DNA from: Candidatus Kapaibacterium sp.
GTDB lineage: Bacteria > Bacteroidota > Ignavibacteria > Kapaibacteriales > Kapaibacteriaceae
Direction: 5' to 3'
DNA length: 32,834 nt
Assembly: GCA_030833725.1 (NCBI GenBank)
Contig: JAURGP010000013.1
Span: forward strand, 10,913 to 43,746
Part shown: positions 1 through 9,183 of the stretch, piece by piece
How positions within the stretch are numbered: the stretch's first letter is position 1
Layout of the letters: each line of letters starts with the position of its first letter
Translations under genes and position numbers: made by a program
Notes under the pieces: generated by a model
Database searches by the model: none
Told to the model about the DNA's origin: nothing
What the model saw: only the letters and a program-made list of their open reading frames with translations

Positions 1-1644
1 GACATGCGCACATTGACGTATCGCCAGCTTCATCGGGAGGTCTGCAAGGCAGCGAATATGCTTCTCGACCTCGGTGTGAAGCGTGGTGATGTCGTGGGGA
101 TCTACATGGGGATGGTGCCAGAGGCCGTCATCGCCATGTTGGCCTGTGCGCGGATCGGTGCTACACATAACGTGGTGTTTGGAGGCTTTTCTGCCGATGC
201 CGTGGCCGAACGGATGAACGATTCGGGTGCTGTGGTGCTGATCACGCAGGATGGGGCTTGGCGGCGCGGAGCCATCGTAGAGTTGAAACAGGCTGCTGAT
301 GCAGCCGTAAAGAGGTGTCCCAAGATCCGGCACATGGTGGTGGTAAAGCGCACAGCACAGGCCGTGAAGATGAAGTCTGGACGCGACCACTGGTGGCATG
401 AGCTGCTCTCGGCGGCCGCGAGCACGCACCGCGCTAAAGGCTTTGGCTCCGAACATCCGTTGTTCATTCTCTACACCAGTGGGTCGACCGGTAAACCCAA
501 GGGTATTCTGCACACAACGGGTGGCTACCTCACCCAGGTTGCCTGGACAGCGAAGCACGTCTTCGACCTCCGCGACACGGATGTGTACTTCTGCACAGCC
601 GATATCGGATGGATCACCGGCCACTCCTACATTGTGTATGGTCCTTTGGCCAACGGTGCCACCGTGCTGATGTATGAAGGCGCACCAATGCATCCCGAAC
701 CTGACCGACTCTGGACGATGGTGGAGCGGCACGGAGCAACGATCTTCTACACTGCGCCAACGGCTATTCGGGCCTTCATGAAGAGTGGAGAGCAGTGGCC
801 AGCACGACACGACCTTTCGAGTCTGCGCCTTCTTGGTACGGTTGGAGAACCCATCAACCCCGAGGCGTGGATGTGGTATCAGGCCGTGATTGGAGGGGGT
901 CGTTGTCCGGTGGTGGATACCTGGTGGCAAACCGAGACAGGAGCCATCATGGTAGCACCCTTGCCGGGTGCAACAACCACGCTCCCGGGTACAGCCACCC
1001 AACCCCTTCCCGGCATCATCGTCGACGTTGTGCGCAAGGATGGAACATCCTGTGCCCCAAATGAAGGGGGCTTGCTTGTGGTACAACATCCGTGGCCATC
1101 GATGCTGCGCACGGTGTTTGGTGACCCTGCCCGCTATCGATCCACGTACTGGAGTGATTTTCCCAAGCGAGGATCCCATCCCGGCTGGTACTTCACGGGC
1201 GATGGAGCGCGAAAGGACAAGCAGGGAAACATCTGGATTATGGGACGTGTGGACGACGTGGTGAATGTGAGTGGCCATCGACTGGGTACAGCTGAAGTGG
1301 AGAGTGCCCTTGTGAGCCATCGCTCGGTTGCTGAGGCAGCCGTTGTTGCTCGTCCCGACGAGATCAAGGGACAGGCTCTGGTGGCTTTCGTCACACTAAA
1401 ACAGGGAGCTTCGCGATCCAACCTGCCGCGGCTGGCCGAGGAGCTGCGTGCACACGTAGGAACGGAGATCGGTCACATTGCCAAACCAGATGCTGTTCGC
1501 TTCGCTGAGGCATTACCCAAAACCCGCAGCGGTAAAATCATGCGACGTCTGTTACGCGAGCTGGTTTCGGGTGCGAACGTCACAGGTGATACCACAACGC
1601 TAGAAGACATGTCGGTCCTGGAACAGCTGAGAGACGAAGACTAG
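1..1644 (+). CDS. acs: acetyl-CoA synthetase (AMP-forming), 5' partial
   Basis: This enzyme activates acetate with ATP to acetyl-AMP and then forms acetyl-CoA in the cytoplasm. The visible part is about 547 residues. The family is about 650 long, so roughly 100 N-terminal residues lie before the window. The frame is open at base 1, and the ATG at 4 is internal. Counting from that ATG, the P-loop-like motif [11 protein letters not shown] begins near residue 157. The adenylate motif WWQTETG is at 307-313, with the Trp that limits the pocket to acetate in known Acs. The hinge/ATP region [10 protein letters not shown] follows, and the C-terminal PKTRSGK motif ends in Lys511, the catalytic lysine that acetylation controls in studied Acs. 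All key residues are present. It is followed 32 bases later by the nucleotidyltransferase gene on the same strand. Propionyl-CoA synthetase is less likely because of the Trp pocket motif. Confidence 0.93.
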   Translation, partial: DMRTLTYRQLHREVCKAANMLLDLGVKRGDVVGIYMGMVPEAVIAMLACARIGATHNVVFGGFSADAVAERMNDSGAVVLITQDGAWRRGAIVELKQAADAAVKRCPKIRHMVVVKRTAQAVKMKSGRDHWWHELLSAAASTHRAKGFGSEHPLFILYTSGSTGKPKGILHTTGGYLTQVAWTAKHVFDLRDTDVYFCTADIGWITGHSYIVYGPLANGATVLMYEGAPMHPEPDRLWTMVERHGATIFYTAPTAIRAFMKSGEQWPARHDLSSLRLLGTVGEPINPEAWMWYQAVIGGGRCPVVDTWWQTETGAIMVAPLPGATTTLPGTATQPLPGIIVDVVRKDGTSCAPNEGGLLVVQHPWPSMLRTVFGDPARYRSTYWSDFPKRGSHPGWYFTGDGARKDKQGNIWIMGRVDDVVNVSGHRLGTAEVESALVSHRSVAEAAVVARPDEIKGQALVAFVTLKQGASRSNLPRLAEELRAHVGTEIGHIAKPDAVRFAEALPKTRSGKIMRRLLRELVSGANVTGDTTTLEDMSVLEQLRDED

Positions 1645-1676
1645 CATTCTGATCCATCCATCGAGGGAGTGCGAGA

Positions 1677-4187
1677 ATGAACAACGCAGTCATTATGGCA
1701 GGAGGCTTCGGCACACGACTTCGGCCCCTTACCATGTCGATTCCCAAGCCGATGGTGCCGTTGGCGAACCGGCCGATGATGGGCCATATCGTGAACCTGC
1801 TCAAGCAGCATGGCATCACAAAGATGGTGTCGGTGTTGTACTTCCAGCCGGAGGAGATCACATCGTACTTCGGTGATGGCTCGGCACACGGCGTACAGAT
1901 GGACTACGTTACTGCAGAAGCCGACTATGGCACTGCTGGAAGCGTCAAAAATGCGCAGCACAAGCTGGGTGAGCCCTTCATCATTATCTCCGGTGATGTG
2001 CTAACGGACTTCGACATTACCGCTGCCATTGACTTCCACCGGAAGAAGGGCGCCATGGCCACCATCGTCCTCACGAGGGTGCCACAGCCGCTACAATACG
2101 GTATTGTGATGACCACCGACGACGGTCGTATCAGTCGGTTCCTCGAGAAGCCGTCTTGGGGCGAGGTGTTCAGCGACACCATCAACACGGGCATCTACAT
2201 TCTTGAGCCCGAAGTCCTGGATCTCATCCCGGAAAAAACGGAGTTTGATTTCAGTCAGAACCTGTTTCCTACGATGTTGGAGAAGGGGCTTCCGCTCTAC
2301 GGCTACATTGCCAATGGCTACTGGAAGGATATCGGCAATCTGCAGGAGTATCAGCAGGCCCACTACGATGTGCTGGCCGGCAAGGTCCACGTGAGTATTC
2401 CGGGAACACGCTGCGACTCTTCTGTTTGCGGAGAAGGTCTATCGCTCGATCCGTCGGCTCATCTGGAGGGCCTAGTGGTCATTGGTCAGAACGTCACCAT
2501 CGGCCCCAATGTCCGCTTGAACAACTGTGTCCTCGGTGATAATGTCGTGGTCGAGACGGGCACGTCCATGACCGGGACGGTGCTCTGGAGCGGCGTGCAT
2601 GTAGGAGCGTTTACGGACATTGCCAACACAGTTGTCTGTAGCCGAACCACGATCGGGAACCACGTTGCCATCCTCGACAACGTGATCATTGCCGAGGACT
2701 GCGTGATTGAAGACAACGCACGGTTACTTTCGAATATCAAGCTTTGGCCACGGAAAGTGGTAGAAGCCGAAGCGGTGCTTGCGCGCAGTCTGGTGATGGA
2801 GGAGCGTTGGGCAAAGGAGCTGTTCACGGATGCGCGGATTTCCGGGAAGAGTAACGTGGACATGAATCCGGAGTTCGCCGCAAAGTTGGGTGCAGCGTTA
2901 GGGACGATGCTCGGTGCTGGGACGCTTGTTGTTGCGAGTAGGGACGAGGATGCGGTCTCTCGCATGGTGAAGCGCTCGATGACGGCCGGCCTGATGAGTG
3001 CGGGCGTAAGTGCGGTAGACCTCCAATCGACGTCGATTCCCCAAACGCGCCAGGAGATGAAGTCCGGCCGTTTTGTAGCCGGCTTTCATGTTCGCAAATC
3101 ACCCAAGAACGAGGGCCAAACGGATATCATCCTCTTCGGCAAGGATGGCCGAGATCTGTCACTGGCATCGGCGAAGAAGATCGAGCGGTTTTTCTACGGT
3201 GAAGACATCCGGCGCGTACCGCATCAGCAGTTAGGCCGCCTCTCGTTCTCCGAACATAGTATCAGCAACTACGTCGAGCGGGTGCTGGCGCATCTGGATG
3301 TGGACGTGATTCGGGCAAAGCGGTATGCGCTCCTCGTAGACTACTCTCACGGCTTGGCCGCTCCGGTGTTTCCGCAGATCTTAGGGGAGCTGGACTGCAG
3401 GGTACTTGCCATGAATAGCTACGTGGATGCAGCCCACTTCGCCGATCCCATGCAGGAGGTCCTGCAACAGTCAGCAACCATCATGCAGTCACTCGGCTAC
3501 CAGATTGGGTTCAAGATTGATCCCGGTGCGGAAAAGATTGGAATGGTCGACGAACGCGGGATCTGGTTCACCGGCCTGCGGCTCCTGACGATTGTAACAA
3601 AGCTCTTCCTGGAAACCCATCGCCACCTCGAGCCCTATACCATTGCTGTGCCGGTGCAAGCCACGCAGGAGATTGATCTGATTGCAGCCGAGCATAACGT
3701 GCGCATTCTGCGCATCCGGAGTTCGCATGCGGCCATGATGGAGGCCACGCGCGACACCTCGGTACTCTTCGCCGGCGGGACACGAGGAAACTTCATCTTT
3801 CCGGAGTTCCTGTCGGCCAGTGACGGTATGTACAGTGCCTGCTACATCATGTACCTGCTGGCCGTCAGCGGACGAACGCTTCGCGATCTGGATCAGGAGC
3901 TTCCCCGGCGCTATCAAGCCACCACCGCCGTTCCATGTAAGTGGGAAACAAAGGGAACGGTGATGCGACATGCCATGGCCTACTCCGAGGGGATGGAGCG
4001 CGTGCTTATCGATGGTGTGCAACTGTTGGAAGGAACTTCCTCGGTACTTTTGTTGCCTGATCGGGAGCATGCTCTCTTTTCGGTAACCGCCGAGGCGAAC
4101 TCGGCAGCAGAGGCGGAAGAGCTTCGCGATCGCTATGCCGCCCTGGTTGTTCAGTGGCAGAACTCGAAAGCAGCATCATGGACTTAA
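1677..4187 (+). CDS. NDP-sugar pyrophosphorylase fused to a degenerate phosphomannomutase-like domain
   Basis: An 836-residue three-part protein. Residues 1-240 are a nucleotidyltransferase (GGFGTRLRPLT at 9-18, PKPM lysine motif, acidic GD near 106-107) of the mannose-1-phosphate guanylyltransferase/glucose-1-phosphate transferase class. Residues about 250-370 are left-handed beta-helix hexapeptide repeats. Residues about 385-830 have the phosphohexomutase layout. The mutase part lacks the usual TASHNP phosphoserine loop: the site reads HVRKSPKNEG (471-480), with a possible stand-in Ser475. It also lacks the DGDGDR metal loop, which reads DPGAEK (615-620). I recall similar fusions in cyanobacteria and actinobacteria, so the degeneracy is probably ancient. 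The first domain probably makes a nucleotide sugar for envelope polysaccharide; the substrate cannot be told from sequence. A GAGGGAG ribosome site at 1663-1669 supports the start. The stop overlaps ptsN by 10 bases. Confidence 0.85.
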   Translation: MNNAVIMAGGFGTRLRPLTMSIPKPMVPLANRPMMGHIVNLLKQHGITKMVSVLYFQPEEITSYFGDGSAHGVQMDYVTAEADYGTAGSVKNAQHKLGEPFIIISGDVLTDFDITAAIDFHRKKGAMATIVLTRVPQPLQYGIVMTTDDGRISRFLEKPSWGEVFSDTINTGIYILEPEVLDLIPEKTEFDFSQNLFPTMLEKGLPLYGYIANGYWKDIGNLQEYQQAHYDVLAGKVHVSIPGTRCDSSVCGEGLSLDPSAHLEGLVVIGQNVTIGPNVRLNNCVLGDNVVVETGTSMTGTVLWSGVHVGAFTDIANTVVCSRTTIGNHVAILDNVIIAEDCVIEDNARLLSNIKLWPRKVVEAEAVLARSLVMEERWAKELFTDARISGKSNVDMNPEFAAKLGAALGTMLGAGTLVVASRDEDAVSRMVKRSMTAGLMSAGVSAVDLQSTSIPQTRQEMKSGRFVAGFHVRKSPKNEGQTDIILFGKDGRDLSLASAKKIERFFYGEDIRRVPHQQLGRLSFSEHSISNYVERVLAHLDVDVIRAKRYALLVDYSHGLAAPVFPQILGELDCRVLAMNSYVDAAHFADPMQEVLQQSATIMQSLGYQIGFKIDPGAEKIGMVDERGIWFTGLRLLTIVTKLFLETHRHLEPYTIAVPVQATQEIDLIAAEHNVRILRIRSSHAAMMEATRDTSVLFAGGTRGNFIFPEFLSASDGMYSACYIMYLLAVSGRTLRDLDQELPRRYQATTAVPCKWETKGTVMRHAMAYSEGMERVLIDGVQLLEGTSSVLLLPDREHALFSVTAEANSAAEAEELRDRYAALVVQWQNSKAASWT

Positions 4188-4651
4188 AAGTAACGGACAT
4201 CCTTACACCGGGAGCCATTCAGCTTGATCTTGTCGCTACAGACAAGACCGACGTCCTCACCCAGCTTGTAGATCTTGTGGTTGGTACCGGTAAGGTATCA
4301 GATCGCGATGCTCTGTTGAAGGTGATTCTCGATCGGGAGCGATTGATGTCCACCGGCATCGGCTACGGTGTGGCCCTTCCACACGGGAAGAGCAGCGTGG
4401 TGCACACATCGCTTGCGGCGTTGGCCGTGTTGCGCACGCCGATCGACTTTGATGCCCTCGACGATAAGCCAGTGAACATTGTGCTGCTCCTCGTTGGTAC
4501 TGAGGAGGCCGTTGGTGCGCACCTGCGGTTGCTCAGCCGTATCTCGCGAATGGTGGGATCCGACCAGTTTCGCTCGGATCTGGTAGGTGCCCGCACGGTG
4601 GAAGAGGTGCTGGATCTGTTTGCGACCTATGAAGAAGAACGGGCCTCGTGA
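4178..4651 (+). CDS. ptsN: PTS EIIA component of the fructose/nitrogen (PtsN) type
   Basis: A 157-residue EIIA type-2 domain protein, the normal length for PtsN. The phosphorylatable histidine is His69 in GIGYGVALPHGK. The family accepts phosphate from HPr/NPr and usually regulates rather than transporting sugar; no EIIB or EIIC is nearby, which supports a regulatory role. I chose the ATG at 4178 because family members begin with an MKISDIL-like stretch, matched here by MDLKVTDIL. A GTG at 4154 would add eight residues without support. The gene starts inside the end of the preceding fusion gene and its TGA overlaps the hisS ATG by one base, so translation is probably coupled across the three genes. 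Confidence 0.85.
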   Translation: MDLKVTDILTPGAIQLDLVATDKTDVLTQLVDLVVGTGKVSDRDALLKVILDRERLMSTGIGYGVALPHGKSSVVHTSLAALAVLRTPIDFDALDDKPVNIVLLLVGTEEAVGAHLRLLSRISRMVGSDQFRSDLVGARTVEEVLDLFATYEEERAS

Positions 4652-5931
4652 TGATGAAGGCAGTGCGTGGAATGCGCGATGTGTTCGGGGAAGAGATGGC
4701 TACATGGCAACGCGTGGAGCAGATCTTCCGGACCGTCTCAGCGGCCTTTGGGTATCATGAGTTCCGCACGCCGATGCTGGAGCATACAGAGCTGTTCGCG
4801 CGAGGTGTTGGCGAGGGATCCGACATCGTTGGGAAGGAAATGTACACGTTCTTGGATCGTGGAGGCGACTCCGTCACCATGCGTCCGGAAATGACGGCAC
4901 CAATCGTGCGTGCGGCCATTGAACACAACATCCTGCGTCACCAGCCGACATCGCGTCTGTGGTACTACGGTCCACTCTTCCGGTATGAGCGTCCACAGAA
5001 GGGTCGGTATCGTCAGTTCCACCAGTTTGGGGCCGAGTTGCTGGGCTCTCCGCATCCGGAAGCCGATGCAGAGATTATCATGCTGGCCTACGAAACGCTT
5101 AGGGCCGTTGGAGCGAAGCTGATCGAGGGCGTCGCCCTAGAAATCAATACGCTGGGTACGGCTAGCACGCGAGAGGCCTACCGGGAAGCCCTGGTACAAC
5201 ACTTTGTGGCTCATCGCTCTACACTGAGTGAGGATAGTCAGCGCCGACTCGACACCAACCCCTTGCGGATTCTGGATTCGAAGCATCCCGACGATCAGTC
5301 ATTGATTGCCGATGCACCGGCACTGCGTACCTACCTCGACGAGGCTGCGCACATGCACTTCGATACCGTTCGACTCCTGCTTGATGCTGCCGGCATTCCG
5401 TACACGGTGAACGATCGCCTCGTGCGGGGCTTGGATTACTACAGCCACACCGTGTTCGAGATCACCACAACACAGTTGGGTTCGCAGAATGCTGTCTGCG
5501 GGGGAGGCCGGTACGATCCGTTGTTCGAAATGGTTGGAGGTACACCGGCACCAGCCGTGGGCTTCTCCATTGGTGTGGAGCGACTCGTGCTGTTACTGGA
5601 ACAGATGGAAGGGGGCTTGCAGCCGCCATCTCGCGCACAGGTAGCGGTGATTGCACTCGCCGAAGAGGCGAGGCTGCCCGCTCAGCTGGTGGCACTCCGC
5701 TTGCGGCGTGATGGTGTTTCGGTGATCACGGATGTTCAACGTCGATCGGCCAAGGCACAGCTAAACGCTGCCGTGAAGGAACAGGCACAGTATGCCATCC
5801 TGCTCGGTACTGACGAGTTGGCTGCCGGCACGGCGATGGTCAAGAATCTTGCAACTGCCTCTCAGGAAACCGTATCGGTAGAGCGTATCTCGCCGTATCT
5901 GCAGCAGCATCTTGGAGTGAAGGCACGTTGA
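4651..5931 (+). CDS. hisS: histidyl-tRNA synthetase
   Basis: Charges tRNA-His with histidine in the cytoplasm (class II synthetase). The protein has 426 residues, the usual length. Class II motif 2 is RYERPQKGRYRQFHQFG near residues 111-127, the histidine-binding HisA motif GLDYYSHTVFE is near 260-270, and GGGRYD is near 284-289. A C-terminal anticodon-binding domain follows from about residue 330. GTG 4648, ATG 4651 and ATG 4654 are all possible starts. The ATG at 4651 overlaps the ptsN stop as TGATG, the usual coupling arrangement. The glycine-rich GGGRYD motif and both HisA and HisB signatures distinguish it from HisZ, which lacks the intact active site. Confidence 0.95.
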   Translation: MMKAVRGMRDVFGEEMATWQRVEQIFRTVSAAFGYHEFRTPMLEHTELFARGVGEGSDIVGKEMYTFLDRGGDSVTMRPEMTAPIVRAAIEHNILRHQPTSRLWYYGPLFRYERPQKGRYRQFHQFGAELLGSPHPEADAEIIMLAYETLRAVGAKLIEGVALEINTLGTASTREAYREALVQHFVAHRSTLSEDSQRRLDTNPLRILDSKHPDDQSLIADAPALRTYLDEAAHMHFDTVRLLLDAAGIPYTVNDRLVRGLDYYSHTVFEITTTQLGSQNAVCGGGRYDPLFEMVGGTPAPAVGFSIGVERLVLLLEQMEGGLQPPSRAQVAVIALAEEARLPAQLVALRLRRDGVSVITDVQRRSAKAQLNAAVKEQAQYAILLGTDELAAGTAMVKNLATASQETVSVERISPYLQQHLGVKAR

Positions 5932-6335
5932 GTACAACGCCCGAACCAGAGTACCGAGCCCGCATTCTGCAGACGACGCATCCAGAGTCGGGAGATCGTG
6001 TCCTCTCGATCCACATCGAAACGGTACGAGAGTTCACGTCGTTTGCCTATCACCTCTCGGTTAAGGTGGAAACCTCGTCGTCTGGCACCGTAGCTGACCT
6101 GCACATTGGAGGACTGACAATCCCTCCCGTGGGACGTCCACAGCCCGGTCCAGCGCGCTCACAGGTGTATCTGCCGGAGCCCCCTACCGGATCGCTTCTC
6201 TGCCGGTTCCATGTCAAGAAGCAGACCAACGACGTACTCGTGCACTGCGACGGACAGGGCCTCCGACTCGAGCGGAGTGGACGTCAAGACACTGTGATCG
6301 TGGTGGAGTCAGGAACTCTGCATGATCAGGCGTAA
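5928..6335 (+). CDS. unknown 135-residue protein between hisS and the histidine kinase
   Basis: I do not recognise this protein. It has no signal peptide, no membrane segment and no cysteine-rich motif. Alternating hydrophobic and polar residues suggest a mostly beta structure, with a Pro/Gly-rich stretch near the middle (GLTIPPVGRPQPGP). It has no internal methionine, so the TTG at 5928, overlapping the hisS stop as TTGA, is the only sensible start in the tight arrangement. Its end overlaps the kinase start by 14 bases. That both ends overlap neighbours, and that the frame stays open for 135 codons, argue for a real gene. Its position directly before a sensor kinase suggests an accessory role, which is inference only. 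Confidence 0.65.
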   Translation: MSTTPEPEYRARILQTTHPESGDRVLSIHIETVREFTSFAYHLSVKVETSSSGTVADLHIGGLTIPPVGRPQPGPARSQVYLPEPPTGSLLCRFHVKKQTNDVLVHCDGQGLRLERSGRQDTVIVVESGTLHDQA

Positions 6336-7572
6336 GTCACCACCAACACCACGATCGACCGATCGTGTGCGGATCGTGGGAGCCTCGATCTCCAAATGGC
6401 AGATCAAGGTCGTCCTGACGGTTCTCGGTCTTGGTATCATGGGCTTGGTGCTGTCCTACACCAAGCTGATCGTTGATGATCTGGTTGAGAATGAGCTGCG
6501 GACGGTAGACCTGTATGCCGGGCTGCTTGCCCGTTCAGCGCAGGAGGCCAACGATCAGGAGCTGCTGTTCTACCTCGATCGGGCATACTCATCGATCCAC
6601 TTTCCCGTGGTGATAACCGATGCCGATGAGCAGCCGATCTATCCCTACCAGCAGTTCCTGTTGAATGTCAGCATCGACACTACAGCATCCGTTGATGTGC
6701 AACGTCAGCAATTGCTTCAGTTGATAGCAGAGATGAAGCAGGAGTACGAGCCGTACGAGATCGTTGATCCCGATGGAGCCGTGATTCAAAAGATCTTCTA
6801 CACGAACTCTGCCATTGTGCGTCGCCTTCGATTCATGCCCTTTGTAGAGATTCTGGTGGTGACGGTCTTCATCTTCATTGGCTACCTAGCCTTTAGTACG
6901 ATTCGTCGCAGCGAGGAATCCAACATCTGGGTAGGCATGGCAAAGGAAGCTGCACATCAACTGGGTACGCCACTGTCGAGTCTGCTTGCATGGCTCGAGA
7001 TTCTGCGCAGCAGCGCTGATAATCGAGATATGGTCGAGAGTACCATTGGGCAGATGGAAGAGGATGTGTCCCGGCTCAATGTGATTGCCAATCGCTTTTC
7101 TAAGATCGGCTCGCAACCGCAGCGCGTTGAGCTCCCTTTGGCACCAGAGATCGAGCGAGTGTGTCGGTACTTCGATACGCGACTCCCGAATCTTGGCCGG
7201 CGTGTGGTGATCGAGCGCGATCTAGATCCAGCAGCCGCCTGTATGGTGAGCTCCGACTTGTTTGCCTGGGTTCTGGAAAACCTGATCAAGAATGCTACCG
7301 AGGCCATGGATCGTAAGGACGGTAAGATTCAGATTGTTCTGCGACCTCGTCCGAAGGGTGGGGTCCTGATTCTGTTCTCGGACAACGGCAAGGGCATGAC
7401 GGCAGCCGAGAGGAAGATGGCCTTTCAACCAGGGTATACCACCAAACGCCGTGGATGGGGGCTGGGCCTGTCGCTGTCGCGGCGTATCATTGAAGAGTAT
7501 CATCGCGGTAGACTCATCATTCGAGATTCTCAGCCCGGTATTGGCACCACGTTCCAAATCGAGATTCCCTGA
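6322..7572 (+). CDS. membrane sensor histidine kinase (orphan)
   Basis: A 416-residue two-component kinase. A membrane helix lies at about 26-46, a periplasmic sensor segment at about 47-170, and a second helix at about 172-194. The dimerisation/phosphoacceptor domain follows with His212 in AAHQLGTPLSS, then the ATPase domain with N box ENLIKNATEA (about 319), G1 DNGKGM (about 353) and G2 GWGLGLSLS (about 378). All catalytic boxes are intact. There is no HAMP signature that I can see. No response regulator lies in the window, so its partner must be elsewhere. The gene overlaps the preceding unknown gene by 14 bases and ftsW by one base (TGATG), which ties its expression to the cell-division gene. 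Confidence 0.9.
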   Translation: MIRRKSPPTPRSTDRVRIVGASISKWQIKVVLTVLGLGIMGLVLSYTKLIVDDLVENELRTVDLYAGLLARSAQEANDQELLFYLDRAYSSIHFPVVITDADEQPIYPYQQFLLNVSIDTTASVDVQRQQLLQLIAEMKQEYEPYEIVDPDGAVIQKIFYTNSAIVRRLRFMPFVEILVVTVFIFIGYLAFSTIRRSEESNIWVGMAKEAAHQLGTPLSSLLAWLEILRSSADNRDMVESTIGQMEEDVSRLNVIANRFSKIGSQPQRVELPLAPEIERVCRYFDTRLPNLGRRVVIERDLDPAAACMVSSDLFAWVLENLIKNATEAMDRKDGKIQIVLRPRPKGGVLILFSDNGKGMTAAERKMAFQPGYTTKRRGWGLGLSLSRRIIEEYHRGRLIIRDSQPGIGTTFQIEIP

Positions 7573-8723
7573 TGTCGACGGCACCACCATCACCAAACGA
7601 ACCCGGTCATATCGACTGGTTTATTCTGCTGCCCATTGCCGCCCTGCTGATGTTCAGCGTGGCCTTTGTGTACAGTGCGAGCTCCAGCTTCGCAGCCGTA
7701 AAATTCGGGTCGTCCGAGGAGCTGTTCTGGAGTCACGGCGTAAAGGTCATTATCGGCCTCTTCCTGCTGATTGTGTTCGCAAAGCTCGATTACCGTATGT
7801 GGCAGAGTATGAGTGCCACGATGCTCCTTGTGGCGATCGGTTTTCTGGTGCTGGTGTTACTCACTGGCGCCGAGGTTAAAGGGGCTAGTCGGTGGGTGCA
7901 CCTAGGTTTCCTCAATTTCCAACCCTCAGAACTGGCCAAGTACGCCCTCGTACTCCATGTAGCAGTTCTGTTGAGCAGCCGCAAGACCCAAGTACGGGAT
8001 TGGCGCCAGGCCGTCGGGCCGGTACTGGCATGGACGCTTCCGGTGAGCGGATTGATTGCCCTTCAGCCCAACATGTCGACGGCCACCGTGATCTTTATGA
8101 TTGTGCTCAGCATGCTGTTCCTCGCCGACGTTCGTCCGTTACACCTTATCTCGATTGTAGCGGCAGGGTCGGTGGTTGGTGGTTTGTATGCAGTATCTGC
8201 CGAGTACCGCCTGCGACGTCTGCTGGCCTTCTTCGGATCGAACGATGCCGATCAGGCTGTGGTGTACCAGTTGGATCAGGCCTTGATTGCCTTCGGCAAT
8301 GGTGGCATCACCGGTGTTGGACCCGGGCAGAGCCGACAGCGTGACTGGTTCCTTCCCGAGTCCTATGGGGACTTCATTTTCTCGATTGTTGGTGAAGAGT
8401 ACGGTTTTATTGGTGTTGCGCTGCTGGTTGGCTGCTTCGTGGTGGTGGTGTGGCGTGGCTACGGCGTGGCGCGCAAGGCTCCCGATGCCTTCGGGAGGAT
8501 TCTGGCCGGGGGGATTACCACCACGTTGGCACTCTATGCCTTTGTAAATGCAGGGGTTACGTGCGGCTTGCTGCCCACGACGGGCTTGCCTATGCCGTTC
8601 ATCAGCTACGGCGGCTCAAGTATGCTCTTTAGTACGATGGCCGTTGGTGTGCTCCTGAACATCTCCAGTCATGCTGGCGTGTATCGGCGCAGGAAACGCG
8701 TAGTGCCAGTGGCGGAGTCGTAA
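7572..8723 (+). CDS. ftsW: FtsW-type peptidoglycan polymerase (SEDS family)
   Basis: A SEDS-family membrane glycosyltransferase that polymerises lipid II at the septum together with a class B PBP. The 383 residues contain about ten hydrophobic segments. The conserved loop ESYGDFIFSIVGEEYG carries the likely catalytic Asp267, and the C-terminal TGLPMPFISYGGSS signature is complete. FtsW is preferred over RodA because of the SIVGEEYG and PFISYGGSS forms and the length, but the split is not certain from sequence alone. No mur genes or ftsI are next to it; instead it follows a sensor kinase with a one-base overlap. The next gene, a MerR-type regulator, starts 29 bases after its stop behind a promoter-like box. 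Confidence 0.88.
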   Translation: MSTAPPSPNEPGHIDWFILLPIAALLMFSVAFVYSASSSFAAVKFGSSEELFWSHGVKVIIGLFLLIVFAKLDYRMWQSMSATMLLVAIGFLVLVLLTGAEVKGASRWVHLGFLNFQPSELAKYALVLHVAVLLSSRKTQVRDWRQAVGPVLAWTLPVSGLIALQPNMSTATVIFMIVLSMLFLADVRPLHLISIVAAGSVVGGLYAVSAEYRLRRLLAFFGSNDADQAVVYQLDQALIAFGNGGITGVGPGQSRQRDWFLPESYGDFIFSIVGEEYGFIGVALLVGCFVVVVWRGYGVARKAPDAFGRILAGGITTTLALYAFVNAGVTCGLLPTTGLPMPFISYGGSSMLFSTMAVGVLLNISSHAGVYRRRKRVVPVAES

Positions 8724-8736
8724 CCACCCGATTTTT

Positions 8737-8747
8737 CGTACTTTTCG
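8737..8747 (+). promoter_or_regulatory. promoter-like CGTA box before the MerR-type gene
   Basis: The sequence CGTACTTTTCG lies five bases before the ATG at 8753, in the 29-base gap after ftsW. It resembles the Bacteroidota -7 element (TAnnTTTG) and the CGTA-led boxes at 11009, 15801, 19485 and 19517 in this window. No ribosome site is visible between it and the start, so the transcript would be nearly leaderless. A fitting -33 TTG element is not obvious. Confidence 0.35.
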
Positions 8748-8752
8748 CCGTC

Positions 8753-9145
8753 ATGAAATCAGAGATTAACCGCCTGTACTACTCAATTACGGAGATCAGC
8801 GCGATGTTCGGCGAAGAGCCACATGCGCTGCGGTACTGGGAGCGGGAATTTCCACAACTCAGACCACAAAAGAACCGTGCGGGGAAGCGTATCTACGGAG
8901 AGCGTGAGATTCAGGTTCTCCGGGTGATACAATATCTGCTCCGCTCCAAGCGATATACGGTGGCAGGGGCACTCGAGCAGTTGCGACAGACGTCGGTTGA
9001 GGAGCTCCTCAAGCAGATGCAGGAGGCTCCAGAGCCGAAGTCTGTAGGACCCCCTGCGGAAGAGATTCGGGACGTTGTGGCGGAGTTGAGAGGCATTGCG
9101 CGTGAGCTACGCAGGCAGGCCTCGGCAGGGGCTTCGGATTCATAA
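8753..9145 (+). CDS. MerR-type helix-turn-helix regulator
   Basis: A 130-residue DNA-binding protein. Residues about 8-78 form a MerR winged helix: YYSITEISAMFG (recognition start), ALRYWEREFPQL, and a wing with NRAGKRIYGEREI. A short acidic, helical tail of about 50 residues follows and lacks the cysteines of metal-sensing MerR proteins, so a metal or redox ligand is unlikely. This small MerR type is common in Bacteroidota and Chlorobi, usually without known ligand. Its stop codon overlaps the first possible start of the WD40 gene reading frame, and only 38 bases separate it from the chosen WD40 start, so it may share a transcript with that pair. Confidence 0.85.
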   Translation: MKSEINRLYYSITEISAMFGEEPHALRYWEREFPQLRPQKNRAGKRIYGEREIQVLRVIQYLLRSKRYTVAGALEQLRQTSVEELLKQMQEAPEPKSVGPPAEEIRDVVAELRGIARELRRQASAGASDS

Positions 9146-9183
9146 TGATCTTACCACGCATACCATTTTTTGAGAGGGCACAC

